NCBI GenBank assembly: GCA_023151315.1
Contig: JAKLJE010000002.1
Span: 186,001-250,000, forward strand
Length of the DNA stretch: 64,000 bases
Origin: Bacteroidia bacterium
Lineage (GTDB): Bacteria > Bacteroidota > Bacteroidia > Palsa-965
Reading direction: 5' to 3'
In this document: piece by piece, positions 44,601-52,953 of the stretch
Layout: the number at the start of each line of letters is the position of its first letter
Numbering within the stretch: position 1 is the stretch's first letter
Notes under the pieces: model-generated
What the model was told of the DNA's origin: nothing
Seen by the model: only the letters and a program-made list of their open reading frames with translations
Databases searched by the model: none
Made by a program: the position numbers and the translations under genes

Positions 44601-45017
44601 TGGACACGATTTGCTTACGCAGTTACTCCGGGTGTGCATACTTTCAAGTGGGAGTACAAGAAGGATTATGTAGTTGACGATGGCAGCGATTGTGCGTGGG
44701 TTGACAATGTGGTATTCCCGGCCCACAACTATGCAACGGCGATCACAGAGAATGTAAGCACAACGGGTGTGAATGTGTTCCCGAATCCGGTAAACGATAA
44801 CGCCGTAATTAATTTCAGTATTGAAACAGAATCCGATGTTATGTTGTACGTGACTGATGCGCAAGGTCGCATGGTTCAGGTGTTGCAGCAAACCACTGCA
44901 ATGAATTCAGGTACACATCGCGTGGAGTGGAATGCAGGCGCACTTGCTTCCGGAATTTATTTCGTCAACGTCAACGTGAACGGAAGAAACAATGTGCAGC
45001 GCATCATTGTGAAGTAA
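41640..45017 (+). CDS. Gingipain-like C25 peptidase, T9SS cargo
   Basis: The 1125-residue product has a signal peptide (MKRILFSLVFLGALNAVSAQ), a propeptide region, a C25 peptidase domain (about residues 230-590), Ig-like beta domains, and a T9SS type A sorting domain (VFPNPVNDNAVINFSI, YVTDAQGRMVQVL, LASGIYFVNVNV). Within the peptidase, NYTGHGSSTS supplies the catalytic His (about 437) and IIVGCVTGDF the catalytic Cys (about 470). Members cleave after Arg or Lys in gingipains, while many homologues act on other secreted proteins, including the PorU sortase; this one's substrate is unknown. Confidence 0.93.
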   Translation: MKRILFSLVFLGALNAVSAQQTKSVQTSIEVISSDDYATTLKFSPGATVLRPVTTPQGQQFIATVDQGTPVLRQGAPDVEKLTASVVIPDAGNTNVVVVSAEYHDLQNVQIAPSKGNLYRDQDPASVPFVYGEEYTRNAFFPLAETELNAPYVLRDYRGQAVHVYPFRYNAITKTLRVYDEITVRIESVPGTGLNELRGNARPVTVEFDAIYQRHFVNYEFVNQSRYTPVGEQGEMLIISHANYIPALAPYILWKNKSGIKTTLVDIATIGNSASSIKAYVANFYNTNNNAFVLLVGDAPQITPNTTQYGPSDQDYAMITGSDHYPELLIGRFSVQTVQELDLVLERTMEYEITPAAGTYYETCLGVASNQGPGDDNEMDYEHEQNIGAQLMAYNYNTFIELYDGSQGGGDAPGNPTASDCATAINGGVGLFNYTGHGSSTSIVTTGFNNNDVNALTNIHQWPLVIIVGCVTGDFVNQTCFAEAFLRAKHPTLDLPTGSVANFMSTINQSWNPPMEGQDEMNAILTETYSGNIKRTFGGICLNGCLKMNDAYGQGGDEMTDTWTMFGDPSLMVRTLNPMSMTVTHPATATLGATQFTVNCSVNDAFVTLYQNGTILGSGTVVNNSVTISFAPLSVVDTMFVTAVAYNHIPYLGHALVVPASGPYVVTASHLLTDPAGNNDNFGDFAENVLFDVSLNNVGASTANNVSAVLSTTDPYVTITDANESFGNIAVNATQAQTTAYAATIASNVPDMHVATFTLTITDGASNTWTNTFTETLHAPALTAGNVAVDDAAANGNSVMDPSETLNIIIPTGNNGHSTTPSCIGVLTTTNPLLTINNNNLPLGTIVVNGTVNAIFSVTVSGAATIGTTVDLTYTATAGAYSVTTTYYERISIAMEDYETNDFTQFPWVTSGNLPWFTTTDNAYDDTYCSKSGAIGSNQMSVMSITLNVLNNDSISFFRAVSSEQNYDFLNFYVDNQLQGQWSGTQNWTRFAYAVTPGVHTFKWEYKKDYVVDDGSDCAWVDNVVFPAHNYATAITENVSTTGVNVFPNPVNDNAVINFSIETESDVMLYVTDAQGRMVQVLQQTTAMNSGTHRVEWNAGALASGIYFVNVNVNGRNNVQRIIVK

Positions 45018-45035
45018 CAGAATTATATCGTTGGA

Positions 45036-45064
45036 AGAGGCTGTCTTAAGGGCAGCCTTTTTCA
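45036..45064 (+). terminator. Terminator of the C25 protease gene
   Basis: GAGGCTGTC and GGCAGCCTT pair (one G-U) around TTAAG, followed by TTTTTC. It lies 18 bases after the stop at 45017. Confidence 0.85.
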
Positions 45065-45076
45065 TTTCCGAATGAT

Positions 45077-45084
45077 TAGCTTTG
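45077..45084 (+). promoter_or_regulatory. -7 promoter box of the gene at 45091
   Basis: TAGCTTTG matches TAnnTTTG; the ATG at 45091 is 6 bases downstream, directly after the upstream gene's terminator. Confidence 0.5.
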
Positions 45085-45090
45085 CCGTTC

Positions 45091-45522
45091 ATGAATACAG
45101 CTCCGATTTTCTACACTTTGAAACTTAACACTGCGCGATTGGTTGCAGTGCTTACCATTCTTGCCGGTGTGGCAGGAGTTGCATATTGCGCATATAAGCT
45201 TTCTCAGGGCAATTATGTCATCGGTATCTCCGGAACACTTTTGAGTTTGCTTCCGATAGCAATGGGAATTATCGGCCCGCCCGTAATAGAATTATTTCAG
45301 GATCGTTTGGAAATACGTCGCGGGTGCTGGAGAACAGCAACTGTTTATGCATTGAAAGATATTAAGGAGCTGCATTTCTCTTCCGACAAGAAAGGACAGA
45401 TTTACATTATTAAAACGCGTGAAAAGGAAGAAACCTTCCGTTTTAATCAGCATCCGTTAGTGAAGAAGGAATTTGTAAGATGCCTGGAAGCTTGCAAGGT
45501 GCGTGTCAGCGGGAAACGTTAG
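45091..45522 (+). CDS. Small membrane protein of unknown function
   Basis: The 143-residue protein has two N-terminal membrane segments (LVAVLTILAGVAGVAYCAYK and YVIGISGTLLSLLPIAMG), then a cytoplasmic part beginning RLEIRRGCWRTATVYALKDI and ending with charged residues, the layout of DUF304/PH-like small membrane proteins. No specific function. The ATG at 45091 is the only good start (an in-frame TTG lies 9 bases upstream). The stop overlaps the convergent paaI gene's stop by 4 bases. Confidence 0.75.
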   Translation: MNTAPIFYTLKLNTARLVAVLTILAGVAGVAYCAYKLSQGNYVIGISGTLLSLLPIAMGIIGPPVIELFQDRLEIRRGCWRTATVYALKDIKELHFSSDKKGQIYIIKTREKEETFRFNQHPLVKKEFVRCLEACKVRVSGKR

Positions 45523-45953
45523 CTGCCCGACTCAGGAAACCAATCTTTACCTGTTCTGTATACGGTTCCTTTGAATAAAGCCACCGTTTCATTTTTCTGG
45601 TTCAGCACTTTAATGTGATAGATTCCGATTTTATTGGATAGACTTACTTCTTCAGCATACGCGGTGATAATATCTCCTTCGCGTAGTGGTTCTGTGTGTG
45701 AAATGGAAGTTTCTACTGAAACAGCCATTCTCCCGTGACCGTTTGACGCAAATGCCAACGCGCTGTCAGCAAGTGAATAGGTAATGCCGCCATGTGCAAT
45801 GGAGAACCCGTTGAGCATTTCGTGACGTATAACCATGCGCAGTTCGCAGGAACCCGGTTCCGTTTTCATCACTTCAATTCCGAGCCACTGTGAAAACCAA
45901 TCCTGGGCCATCATTTTGTCGACCACAGCCTTTGAAAGTTCCGGTTGTTTCAT
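45519..45953 (-). CDS. paaI: Hydroxyphenylacetyl-CoA thioesterase PaaI
   Basis: The 144-residue hotdog thioesterase has NGFSIAHGGITYSLADSALA, with the active-site Asn-Gly-loop and Asp on the helix, and VETSISHTEPLREGDIITAY. Length and motifs fit PaaI, which hydrolyses ring-hydroxylated phenylacetyl-CoA thioesters that would otherwise sequester CoA. ATG at 45953 (MKQPELSKAV) gives the normal N-terminus. It is isolated from other paa genes: a membrane protein gene converges on one side and a MORN-like gene diverges on the other. Confidence 0.88.
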   Translation of the reverse strand: MKQPELSKAVVDKMMAQDWFSQWLGIEVMKTEPGSCELRMVIRHEMLNGFSIAHGGITYSLADSALAFASNGHGRMAVSVETSISHTEPLREGDIITAYAEEVSLSNKIGIYHIKVLNQKNETVALFKGTVYRTGKDWFPESGS

Positions 45954-46018
45954 TTCATAAAAGTAAGAATGAGCGGATAATTCAAGGATCATGCGGAACA
46001 TTTTTCTTTAATTCGTTT

Positions 46019-48361
46019 ATGGAATTCCTGCAGCATCCGCATCCTAGAGGCGTGAAAACACTAATTAACCTTCTGCTGACCCTTTTCATCTGCTGCGGAG
46101 CAGTTTCCGCACAGAAAACGGTCTATCTGCCAGCATCTGATCTTGTGTACGATTATTACACGAAGAAAATAAAAGTCAGAGCCACCGATAAAGTATTTAC
46201 CGGTGTAGAATACTCTATCAATTATTATTCAAAAGATACGACCCAGCTGCGCAAATTCTATAACGGTAAAGAAGAGTGGTCGAAGTATTACGGATCGGGG
46301 AAGGTGCTTACCAATTATCAGGTTTTTTATCTGCACGGATTAAAAAACGATTCCATCTGTATGGAGCGCATCGCTTATTTTCCGAATGGAAAGGATACGA
46401 ATTATTATGAAGTACAATTTCTGACAAAGGATAAGAAGAAGCTATACATTCAGAAACAATATCAACAATACTATGATGCCAAAGGTAAAATAAGACCGTA
46501 TTTGTATTCTGTAAGAACGATGCGCTTCTTTCACAAACGCGACGTGCAGTATTTTACAGAGCAGCAGTTTAAGGATGCCAATGCGTTTGACAGTGCAGGC
46601 TATCACACCACTTACGCAGATTACGGAATTTATCGCGAGTATCATTCCGATGGTAAGATCAGAACCCAAGGAACATTCAATTCGTTCGATTATCGTGTAA
46701 GAAATAGAGGTGCATATCCGGCATATCCGTTTTACGGTAAAACAGGGACGTGGACTTATTATCGACAAGATGGCGTTAAGGAACGCGAAGAATTTTATCG
46801 TGAAGGGAAAACTACAATAGGCATAGTTTATTATTACGCGTCAGGAAAAGTACAGTCGCAGATGAATTATGAATGTGAGTTCGGTGAATTGAAGTTTCCC
46901 GTGAAGGAAGGCTTTAACGTTCGAAAGAAGGATACGTGTATTGTGCAGCAGGCAACATGGACAGAATCAGGTGTAATGACTAATCAAATTGTGCGCTTGC
47001 CTGCAGGCGATGTTGTGAGTTCTTACTATTATTCAAATGGAACTCCGGCAACATTCGGCACAACAGCATCAGGAGGAAAACCTGTGGGAATTCACAAGCA
47101 ATGGGATGAAAAGGGAAGAGTAAAACAGTTTTTAAATTTCTCCGTGGAGTCGAATGATACATTGTGTTATGTTGCCGTTGACGGCAAATTGCATAAGTTG
47201 AATCTGCGTAACCGAAACGAAGGCATGAGTTGGGACAAGGTTGTGTATTCATACAATTACAACTCATCGTACACGCACCTGTACAGTCTGTCAACTCAAT
47301 ACAAAGAGTTTTACAGTAATGGTCGACAGAAATCACAAGCGGAAATGCGCAACGGCAAGCGACATGGAGCGTATGTTGAATGGGATTCAACAGGAATGTT
47401 GATTCTTCAGGCCTCATTCAGAAATGATCTCGCTGACGGACAATGGGCGGAGTGGCACAGTAACGGAAAGCCGAAGAAGATGTACATGTACAAAGACGGA
47501 CTGCGAAGCGGAGTTTGTTCGGAATACTACAGAACGGGTGAATTGAAGTGGGAGAATACATATTCGCTCGGATCACCGGGGACAGGCAAAGCCTATTCAG
47601 AGAATGGTACGTTATTGAAGCAGACACTTTACACAGAAGCATTTTATCCGTCATCATGTTTGAAAGAACAGAAAGATGCAGCGGCAGGAATTTCAATGTA
47701 CTTCTTTCTGCAGGACACAGCTGTAAGCGGTTCGTATATGACTTTCTCTGACACGATTATAAAAAAATATGCAGACAAGGTAATGGTGTTGCGTACTGCG
47801 CATGTTTACGGAGGAGATTATTGTGCATTACCGCAGAAGAATAAAGCAGATACTAAAGGAGAGTTCGATGTATTTCATTCACGATTTGTAATCAGTGAAA
47901 CATTAAACACTCCATCGAATAAGATCAAAATGAAGAATTTCTTCGCACGACATAAGATCACCATGTCCGAACCGAAAATTTCCGACAGCCCTGTTTTGGG
48001 CCTGGAGAAGGAGTACACAATTGATTACAGTTCTACTGCTATTCTCAATAAGAAAGCGATTATTGATTCACTGGAAACATTGCTGATTCGTAATGCCAAT
48101 GATATCAAGCAAGGCTACATCATGTCGGTTGATATGAATTTGCCTTCAGGTAATCTTTCTGAGAATGGAGGAAGTGTACAGATGAATACGTATGAAGGTT
48201 ACAGCACAGCCACAATCACGAACAAAGAAGTGAATCATATGACGTATGTGCCGCTCACCAAAACCGTAACTTATATCATGTACGATGATCTCACGTGTGA
48301 CTTGCGCAATGTCTCTTTCTCTTCAGAAAATCTGTATTACTGGGCGTTGAATCCGCGATGA
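46019..48361 (+). CDS. Secreted MORN/YwqK-repeat-like protein
   Basis: The 780-residue product has a signal peptide (VKTLINLLLTLFICCGAVSAQ-like region, split at residue 20). The central part contains many copies of a 20-25-residue unit with the pattern G...dG.W..y..dG.., for example GKTGTWTYYRQDGVKEREEF and SNGRQKSQAEMRNGKRHGAY, as in the YwqK-type antitoxin-like repeat proteins common in Bacteroidota. The last 150 residues lack repeats. It is likely an exported structural or scaffold protein. ATG at 46019 is used; GTG at 46052 would start closer to the hydrophobic part. The stop abuts the next gene's stop. Confidence 0.85.
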   Translation: MEFLQHPHPRGVKTLINLLLTLFICCGAVSAQKTVYLPASDLVYDYYTKKIKVRATDKVFTGVEYSINYYSKDTTQLRKFYNGKEEWSKYYGSGKVLTNYQVFYLHGLKNDSICMERIAYFPNGKDTNYYEVQFLTKDKKKLYIQKQYQQYYDAKGKIRPYLYSVRTMRFFHKRDVQYFTEQQFKDANAFDSAGYHTTYADYGIYREYHSDGKIRTQGTFNSFDYRVRNRGAYPAYPFYGKTGTWTYYRQDGVKEREEFYREGKTTIGIVYYYASGKVQSQMNYECEFGELKFPVKEGFNVRKKDTCIVQQATWTESGVMTNQIVRLPAGDVVSSYYYSNGTPATFGTTASGGKPVGIHKQWDEKGRVKQFLNFSVESNDTLCYVAVDGKLHKLNLRNRNEGMSWDKVVYSYNYNSSYTHLYSLSTQYKEFYSNGRQKSQAEMRNGKRHGAYVEWDSTGMLILQASFRNDLADGQWAEWHSNGKPKKMYMYKDGLRSGVCSEYYRTGELKWENTYSLGSPGTGKAYSENGTLLKQTLYTEAFYPSSCLKEQKDAAAGISMYFFLQDTAVSGSYMTFSDTIIKKYADKVMVLRTAHVYGGDYCALPQKNKADTKGEFDVFHSRFVISETLNTPSNKIKMKNFFARHKITMSEPKISDSPVLGLEKEYTIDYSSTAILNKKAIIDSLETLLIRNANDIKQGYIMSVDMNLPSGNLSENGGSVQMNTYEGYSTATITNKEVNHMTYVPLTKTVTYIMYDDLTCDLRNVSFSSENLYYWALNPR

Positions 48362-49855
48362 TCAATACTGTTTGGAAAAGTTTTCCAGCGGTATGAAGTG
48401 ATCGTTGTGCAGGAGGAAAGTCTGAATTCCGATTTTCACTGTTTCACCTTCTTTCATTTGCGGAAGATTCGTAATGTCTTCATCACGCAAATGAAGGCTT
48501 CCGCCCGTAACTCGAGCAAGAAACAGGTAATCCGGATTAACACCGCCGCGCGCACAGCACAAAATCACATGAACCGGCTGAGTGAGTTCATCGCACATGG
48601 AGAGATCGCGCGGGCTTGCCCAATTATCGGCTACAAGCACAAGTTCTCCTCCCGGATTTGATTTCTCTGCCTGAAGCAATGCTTCAACATTATTCTCAGG
48701 TAAATCGCCGCCATTCCCGCGAGCCATACATTTCCGTGCGAGCATCCATGTTGAATCCATTCGAAGTTCTTTGGTGAAATATATTCCACCGACCTTACCC
48801 ATGCGTTTCTGATTCGTTGTTTTTCCATCCCCGTCATTGAAAAACATTACGCCTTTACATTTTCTGTTTTCAATAACGGATGGCATTGCAGCGAAAATTT
48901 GCGCTGTGTACGGAGACATGCTTGATGTAACATCGCAAACCATCACGAAGTTGGTCCAGCCGTTGCGGCGAATTGCAGTTATTACAACCGAATCCGGATT
49001 GTTGGAATAACCGGAACCGAAATCCATTCCTTCCGGATCAGTACGGTGTTCTTCAAGTTTCCATTCGCGTTTGCGTTTATGATTCTCGAAACGTTCAGTT
49101 ACAATTACTGTGGTGTGCGAAGAATCCGAAAAGTGTGCCTCAACAACTGTTGAACCGGGAGAAGATGGTTTGATAAAATAACGCAAGCTGTCGTCAGGAA
49201 TATTCCGCGGGACAATCGTTGTACTTCCATCGGTATGTGTTATTTCTCCGGGGATATCGAAAGATTTTTTGAATTCCGGTGAAGTAGTGCTACTGCCGTC
49301 TTTATCTTCAATTGAAGAACTGTCGGTTGGTTTACGTATTGTAATCAGGCCATGATACATGGAATCCAGACGATCACTTTCTGCTTTGATTGTAGTTTCG
49401 GATGGCGCAACACGGTAAGTAATAGCGAATCCATGAAAACAATTCCTTCCTTCTTCCGGATTGGTTGCTGCAGTTTGTCCGACTAATTGCCATTCGGTGA
49501 GAGGAGAAGAAAACGCATCGGGCAGAATGCGTTGCAGATTTTTCAGTCGTTGTTGATTTAATTTCTGCTGGGAAAAAGATTCATCAGAACGATATGTGGT
49601 GTAAACGAGCTGAACTTTTTCAATCACCTGACCTTTGGCCTGATTGGCTGCCGTCGGATTCAATATTTCGGCAGAAGCAAACGGACACTCAATAAGTATT
49701 GTGCGCGTAGCGGGTGTTGATGAAGCGGCAACGAAACGTGCCGGCTTGACATGATTCATGTTCAGGCCGTAATAAGCACGGTCATATCCTTTGTCCTGCG
49801 CAATTGCTTCAGGCAAAAGGGAAAATAGAAGTACGAAGGCGAATAGTATTCTCAT
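48362..49855 (-). CDS. Secreted protein with von-Willebrand-factor-A-like domain
   Basis: The 497-residue product has a signal peptide (MRILFAFVLLFSLLPEAIAQ) and, from about residue 300, FVMVCDVTSSMSPYTAQIF, a MIDAS-like DxTxS variant of the vWA metal site, followed by ELVLVADNWASPRDLSM and a PVHVILCCARGGVN strand. The N-terminal 200 residues are not recognised. vWA proteins bind other proteins through a metal ion; here the location is likely periplasmic or outer-membrane. The gene converges end to end with the MORN-like gene. Function unknown. Confidence 0.78.
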   Translation of the reverse strand: MRILFAFVLLFSLLPEAIAQDKGYDRAYYGLNMNHVKPARFVAASSTPATRTILIECPFASAEILNPTAANQAKGQVIEKVQLVYTTYRSDESFSQQKLNQQRLKNLQRILPDAFSSPLTEWQLVGQTAATNPEEGRNCFHGFAITYRVAPSETTIKAESDRLDSMYHGLITIRKPTDSSSIEDKDGSSTTSPEFKKSFDIPGEITHTDGSTTIVPRNIPDDSLRYFIKPSSPGSTVVEAHFSDSSHTTVIVTERFENHKRKREWKLEEHRTDPEGMDFGSGYSNNPDSVVITAIRRNGWTNFVMVCDVTSSMSPYTAQIFAAMPSVIENRKCKGVMFFNDGDGKTTNQKRMGKVGGIYFTKELRMDSTWMLARKCMARGNGGDLPENNVEALLQAEKSNPGGELVLVADNWASPRDLSMCDELTQPVHVILCCARGGVNPDYLFLARVTGGSLHLRDEDITNLPQMKEGETVKIGIQTFLLHNDHFIPLENFSKQY

Positions 49856-49937
49856 GCTGTTCGGACCGGAACCGTAACTATAACGCGAAAACGCTGTAAA
49901 GGATACAGAGAAAACGTGGAGTTTAAACTGAAATTGT

Positions 49938-51107
49938 TCAGTAGAATTTTCTTCCGGCCGCTGCCATACGTTTCAGCATGACAGATGGCCGATAGCGATC
50001 TTCATTGTATTCTTCGTACAGAGCGGAAATCTGTCGGAGAACGACTTCAATACCGATTTCATCTGCCCACTTCAGCAAACCTTTCGGATAGTTCACGCCT
50101 TTGGTCATCGCAGTATCGATGTCTTCACGTGTTGCAAGGCCGAGGTGCAATGAATCTGCAGCTTCGTTAATCAGCATGCACAAGACGCGATCTGTGATCA
50201 TGCGTCCCAGAGTTTCATCTGTTTTCGCTTGCGGTAATACCGAACCTTCTGAATAATCGTAGTAACCGCGACCTGTTTTGCGACCGAAGAAACCGGCTTC
50301 GAACAATCGTTTCTGCGTGAAAGAAGGTTTGAATCGGGGTTCGTAGAAGAATTGTTCCCAAACAGTCTCAGTCACTTTGTAATTGATATCGTTGCCAATG
50401 AAATCCATCAATTCGAATGGACCCATACGGAAGCCTCCGAATGTTTTCAGTGCCCAATCAATTGTTGCGAAGTCGGCAATGCCTTCTTCATAGATTCGGA
50501 TGGATTCGCCATAATACGGACGTGCAATTCTGTTTACGATGAAACCCGGTGTGTCTTTGGTAAGAACGGTACTTTTTTTCCAGGAGTTAATCAATTCTTT
50601 CGTTGTGCTGATGAACGCAGGATTGCTTGCCACGCCGGGAATGATTTCCACCAACGGCATCAACGGAGCCGGATTGAAAAAGTGAACTCCGATAACTGCC
50701 GATGGGTTCTTGCATGCGGATGCAATTGATGTAATAGAAAGCGAAGAAGTGTTGGATGCAAGAACAGTTCCCGGAGCAGTTAATGCTTCAAGATCGGCGA
50801 ATAGTTTTTTCTTAATGTCAAGATTTTCAATGATCGCTTCGATGACAAGATTGCACGGAGATAAATCTTTGAGCTCGCTGGTAAAAGTGATCCGCGATTT
50901 GATTGCAGCATTTTCATCTGCAGATATTTTACTTTTTTCTTCCAGTTTATTCAACGTGGAATAAAGAGAATTGCGGGACTTTTCAATCTGTGCCGCAGAA
51001 TTATCATACAGGTAAACCTGATGACCTGCAGTAGCAGCAACCTGAGCGATTCCGGAGCCCATTGCGCCGGAGCCCGCAACACCAATAACACTTTTACCGT
51101 TCAGCAT
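49938..51107 (-). CDS. paaH: 3-hydroxyacyl-CoA dehydrogenase PaaH
   Basis: The 389-residue product has the NAD-binding motif GVAGSGAMGSGIAQVAATAG, a conserved GVHFFNPAPLMPLVEII catalytic region, and two C-terminal 3HCDH domains (FIVNRIARPYYGESIRIYEE and VLCMLINEAADSLHLGLATR, the latter with GVNYPKGLLKWADEIG). Such enzymes oxidise 3-hydroxyadipyl-CoA in the phenylacetate pathway or 3-hydroxybutyryl-CoA elsewhere; the nearby paa genes support PaaH. It starts 5 bases after the stop of the 183-residue exported protein gene, so paaG, that gene and paaH form an operon. Confidence 0.88.
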   Translation of the reverse strand: MLNGKSVIGVAGSGAMGSGIAQVAATAGHQVYLYDNSAAQIEKSRNSLYSTLNKLEEKSKISADENAAIKSRITFTSELKDLSPCNLVIEAIIENLDIKKKLFADLEALTAPGTVLASNTSSLSITSIASACKNPSAVIGVHFFNPAPLMPLVEIIPGVASNPAFISTTKELINSWKKSTVLTKDTPGFIVNRIARPYYGESIRIYEEGIADFATIDWALKTFGGFRMGPFELMDFIGNDINYKVTETVWEQFFYEPRFKPSFTQKRLFEAGFFGRKTGRGYYDYSEGSVLPQAKTDETLGRMITDRVLCMLINEAADSLHLGLATREDIDTAMTKGVNYPKGLLKWADEIGIEVVLRQISALYEEYNEDRYRPSVMLKRMAAAGRKFY

Positions 51108-51112
51108 TTGGA

Positions 51113-51664
51113 TTATTTCTTTTTGTCCGGACCGACACTGATTTTCTCCAGTTTGTCTTCTGCGTTGTTAAATTGAAAATAGATGTACAAGCCCTTGCTC
51201 GCCATACGGTAGGAATGTTCGATGTAACTGTCTGTCTTTTCCCAGTTTTTCAATTTCGATAGCATGGTAGTAGCGCTTAAGTCGCGTGTTACAACCAGTT
51301 TGTCAATCTTAATTGTTCCTGAGAATGAGGAACCGTCCGGTGTTACCGTGTTCGGTTCGCTTACATGAAAATAGTATTGCACTTCGGATACTGTTCCTGA
51401 AGGTTTGCTGTTCACCATTTTTTCAAACAATACAATATTTTTCGAATCGTATGTGTGTGTTTTATTGTAGCCTTCACGAGAACGTTCCGGTTCGCCGAGT
51501 GCTTTCTTAAAAGAAGACAAGGACCAATCTGCGGTGACATTAACACCGTCAATTTTCATTACACCTTTCTTGATCACTACAGATGGACCTGAAGCGGCGG
51601 GAATAAAACTTAATCCGGCGAAAGAGATAATGCCTAACAATGCGGCAACGATGATTTTTTTCAT
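51113..51664 (-). CDS. Exported protein of unknown function within the paaG-paaH operon
   Basis: The 183-residue protein has an N-terminal signal (MKKIIVAALLGIISFAGLSF) and a single compact domain with mixed strands (FKKALGEPERSREGYNKTHT, SEVQYYFHVSEP). A C-terminal tail is basic. I recognise no family; the sequence resembles small DUF7738-like exported proteins only in general features. It lies between paaG (24 bases) and paaH (5 bases) on the same strand. A membrane or periplasmic protein between two cytoplasmic pathway enzymes is unexpected. Confidence 0.7.
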   Translation of the reverse strand: MKKIIVAALLGIISFAGLSFIPAASGPSVVIKKGVMKIDGVNVTADWSLSSFKKALGEPERSREGYNKTHTYDSKNIVLFEKMVNSKPSGTVSEVQYYFHVSEPNTVTPDGSSFSGTIKIDKLVVTRDLSATTMLSKLKNWEKTDSYIEHSYRMASKGLYIYFQFNNAEDKLEKISVGPDKKK

Positions 51665-51688
51665 GGTGATGTGTTTTTGGGGTTGTGA

Positions 51689-52468
51689 TTATTTTCCTTT
51701 GAATACGGGTTTTCTCTTTTCGAGGAAAGCCGTAACACCTTCTTTGTAGTCGTATGATTGCGCAGCAGCTACTTGTTCAACAGCTTCACGATTCAATTGA
51801 GTTGTAAGATTGTTGTTGGCCCCTTCGTTCAGTAAGCGTTTGGTGAGTCCGATTCCGTAAGTAGGCATCTGAGAAACAGTGACCGCAACTTTCATTGCTT
51901 CTTCAGCGAAAGACGCGTCGTCGTACACTTTGTAAAGCATTCCCATTTGCAATGCTTCTGCGGCTGAAACTTTATCTCCGAGCATCATCAATGCGCTTGC
52001 ACGCTGAAATCCGATTAAACGAGGAAGGAAAAATGTTCCGCCACTATCCGGAATCAAACCGATTTTGGAGAACGCCTGAATGAATGAAGCTGATGCGGTT
52101 GCAATTACTATGTCGCACGCTAACGCAATATTTGCACCTGCACCGGCTGCAACACCGTTCACTGCGCATACAATCGGTTTTTCAATAGTGCGCAGTTTCT
52201 GAATAATCGGGTTGTAGTGTTCTACAACAATATTGCTCAATCCGGGGCCGTTCGGATCTATGGCTTCGGCCAGATCCTGTCCGGCGCAAAATGCTTTGCC
52301 TTCACCTGTGAGATAAATTGCGCGGATGGAATCATCTGAAGCACATTGATCAAGTCTGGCCTGAAGGGTCAGTGCCATTTCACGGTTAAAAGAATTGAAT
52401 TTGTCGGGGCGATTCAAACGGATAACGGCAACGTTCCCGTTTTGCTGGAATTGAATGGTTTCTGACAT
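51689..52468 (-). CDS. paaG: 2-(1,2-epoxy-1,2-dihydrophenyl)acetyl-CoA isomerase PaaG
   Basis: The 259-residue crotonase-fold enzyme has KAFCAGQDLAEAID and CAVNGVAAGAGANIALACDI, the oxyanion-hole segments, then FIQAFSKIGLIPDSGGTFFL, whose aspartate matches the PaaG isomerase type. It would convert the epoxide made by PaaABCE to the oxepin-CoA. The start at 52468 (MSETIQFQQNGNVAVIRL) is standard; the upstream extension overlaps a lipoprotein gene. A TACATTTG box lies 4 bases upstream. It is the first gene of the paaG-unknown-paaH set. Confidence 0.9.
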   Translation of the reverse strand: MSETIQFQQNGNVAVIRLNRPDKFNSFNREMALTLQARLDQCASDDSIRAIYLTGEGKAFCAGQDLAEAIDPNGPGLSNIVVEHYNPIIQKLRTIEKPIVCAVNGVAAGAGANIALACDIVIATASASFIQAFSKIGLIPDSGGTFFLPRLIGFQRASALMMLGDKVSAAEALQMGMLYKVYDDASFAEEAMKVAVTVSQMPTYGIGLTKRLLNEGANNNLTTQLNREAVEQVAAAQSYDYKEGVTAFLEKRKPVFKGK

Positions 52469-52472
52469 GAAG

Positions 52473-52480
52473 CAAATGTA
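52473..52480 (-). promoter_or_regulatory. -7 promoter box of paaG
   Basis: The minus strand reads TACATTTG, an exact TAnnTTTG match, 4 bases before the ATG. A TTG lies 23 bases upstream of it, within range of a -33 element. The box lies in the 17-base gap after the preceding lipoprotein gene and overlaps none of paaG. Confidence 0.55.
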
Positions 52481-52485
52481 CCCAA

Positions 52486-52953
52486 TTAGTTCTTCTTCAG
52501 GTACAAGGTTTCGATGTAATTCATAGAGTTGTTGGAGTTCAATACAACGGTTGTCCATTTGTATTTTCTGAATCCATCACGCTCCACGTCGTAGGTAACG
52601 TATGTTCCGAAAACGGTCGGATCATTGTATCCGATTGTAATAGTTTTTCCTCGACCGTTATCAGAATACCATTTATTCGGGAGACCGAAGCCATTATCAA
52701 CCCATGAACGCGGGACGCTGTTGCTGCTGTAGGCTACAGGATTTCCAATAGACGATTTTTCATCATACAATCCCAATTCTGCTACATCTTCAATAGAAAA
52801 TGTGCTGTCGGCTGTATTATCGCCATTGAAATACTGTAATTCGTATTTATACAATTTGTAGCTGCCGGCATAATGCTTCACATTGCGTTCTGCTTTTGTA
52901 CAACCTGCAAAGGCAACTATAACGAATGAACTCAGGAGAATAATATATTTCAT
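52486..52953 (-). CDS. Small lipoprotein
   Basis: The 155-residue product has a lipoprotein signal (MKYIILLSSFVIVAFAGCTK, Cys at residue 18). The mature part is beta-like, with VAELGLYDEKSSIGNPVAYS, TITIGYNDPTVFGTYVTYDV and FRKYKWTTVVLNSNNSM. No family was recognised. Its ATG overlaps the stop of the preceding outer-membrane-like gene by 4 bases, so it belongs to the three-gene envelope operon that starts at 54435. Confidence 0.78.
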   Translation of the reverse strand: MKYIILLSSFVIVAFAGCTKAERNVKHYAGSYKLYKYELQYFNGDNTADSTFSIEDVAELGLYDEKSSIGNPVAYSSNSVPRSWVDNGFGLPNKWYSDNGRGKTITIGYNDPTVFGTYVTYDVERDGFRKYKWTTVVLNSNNSMNYIETLYLKKN

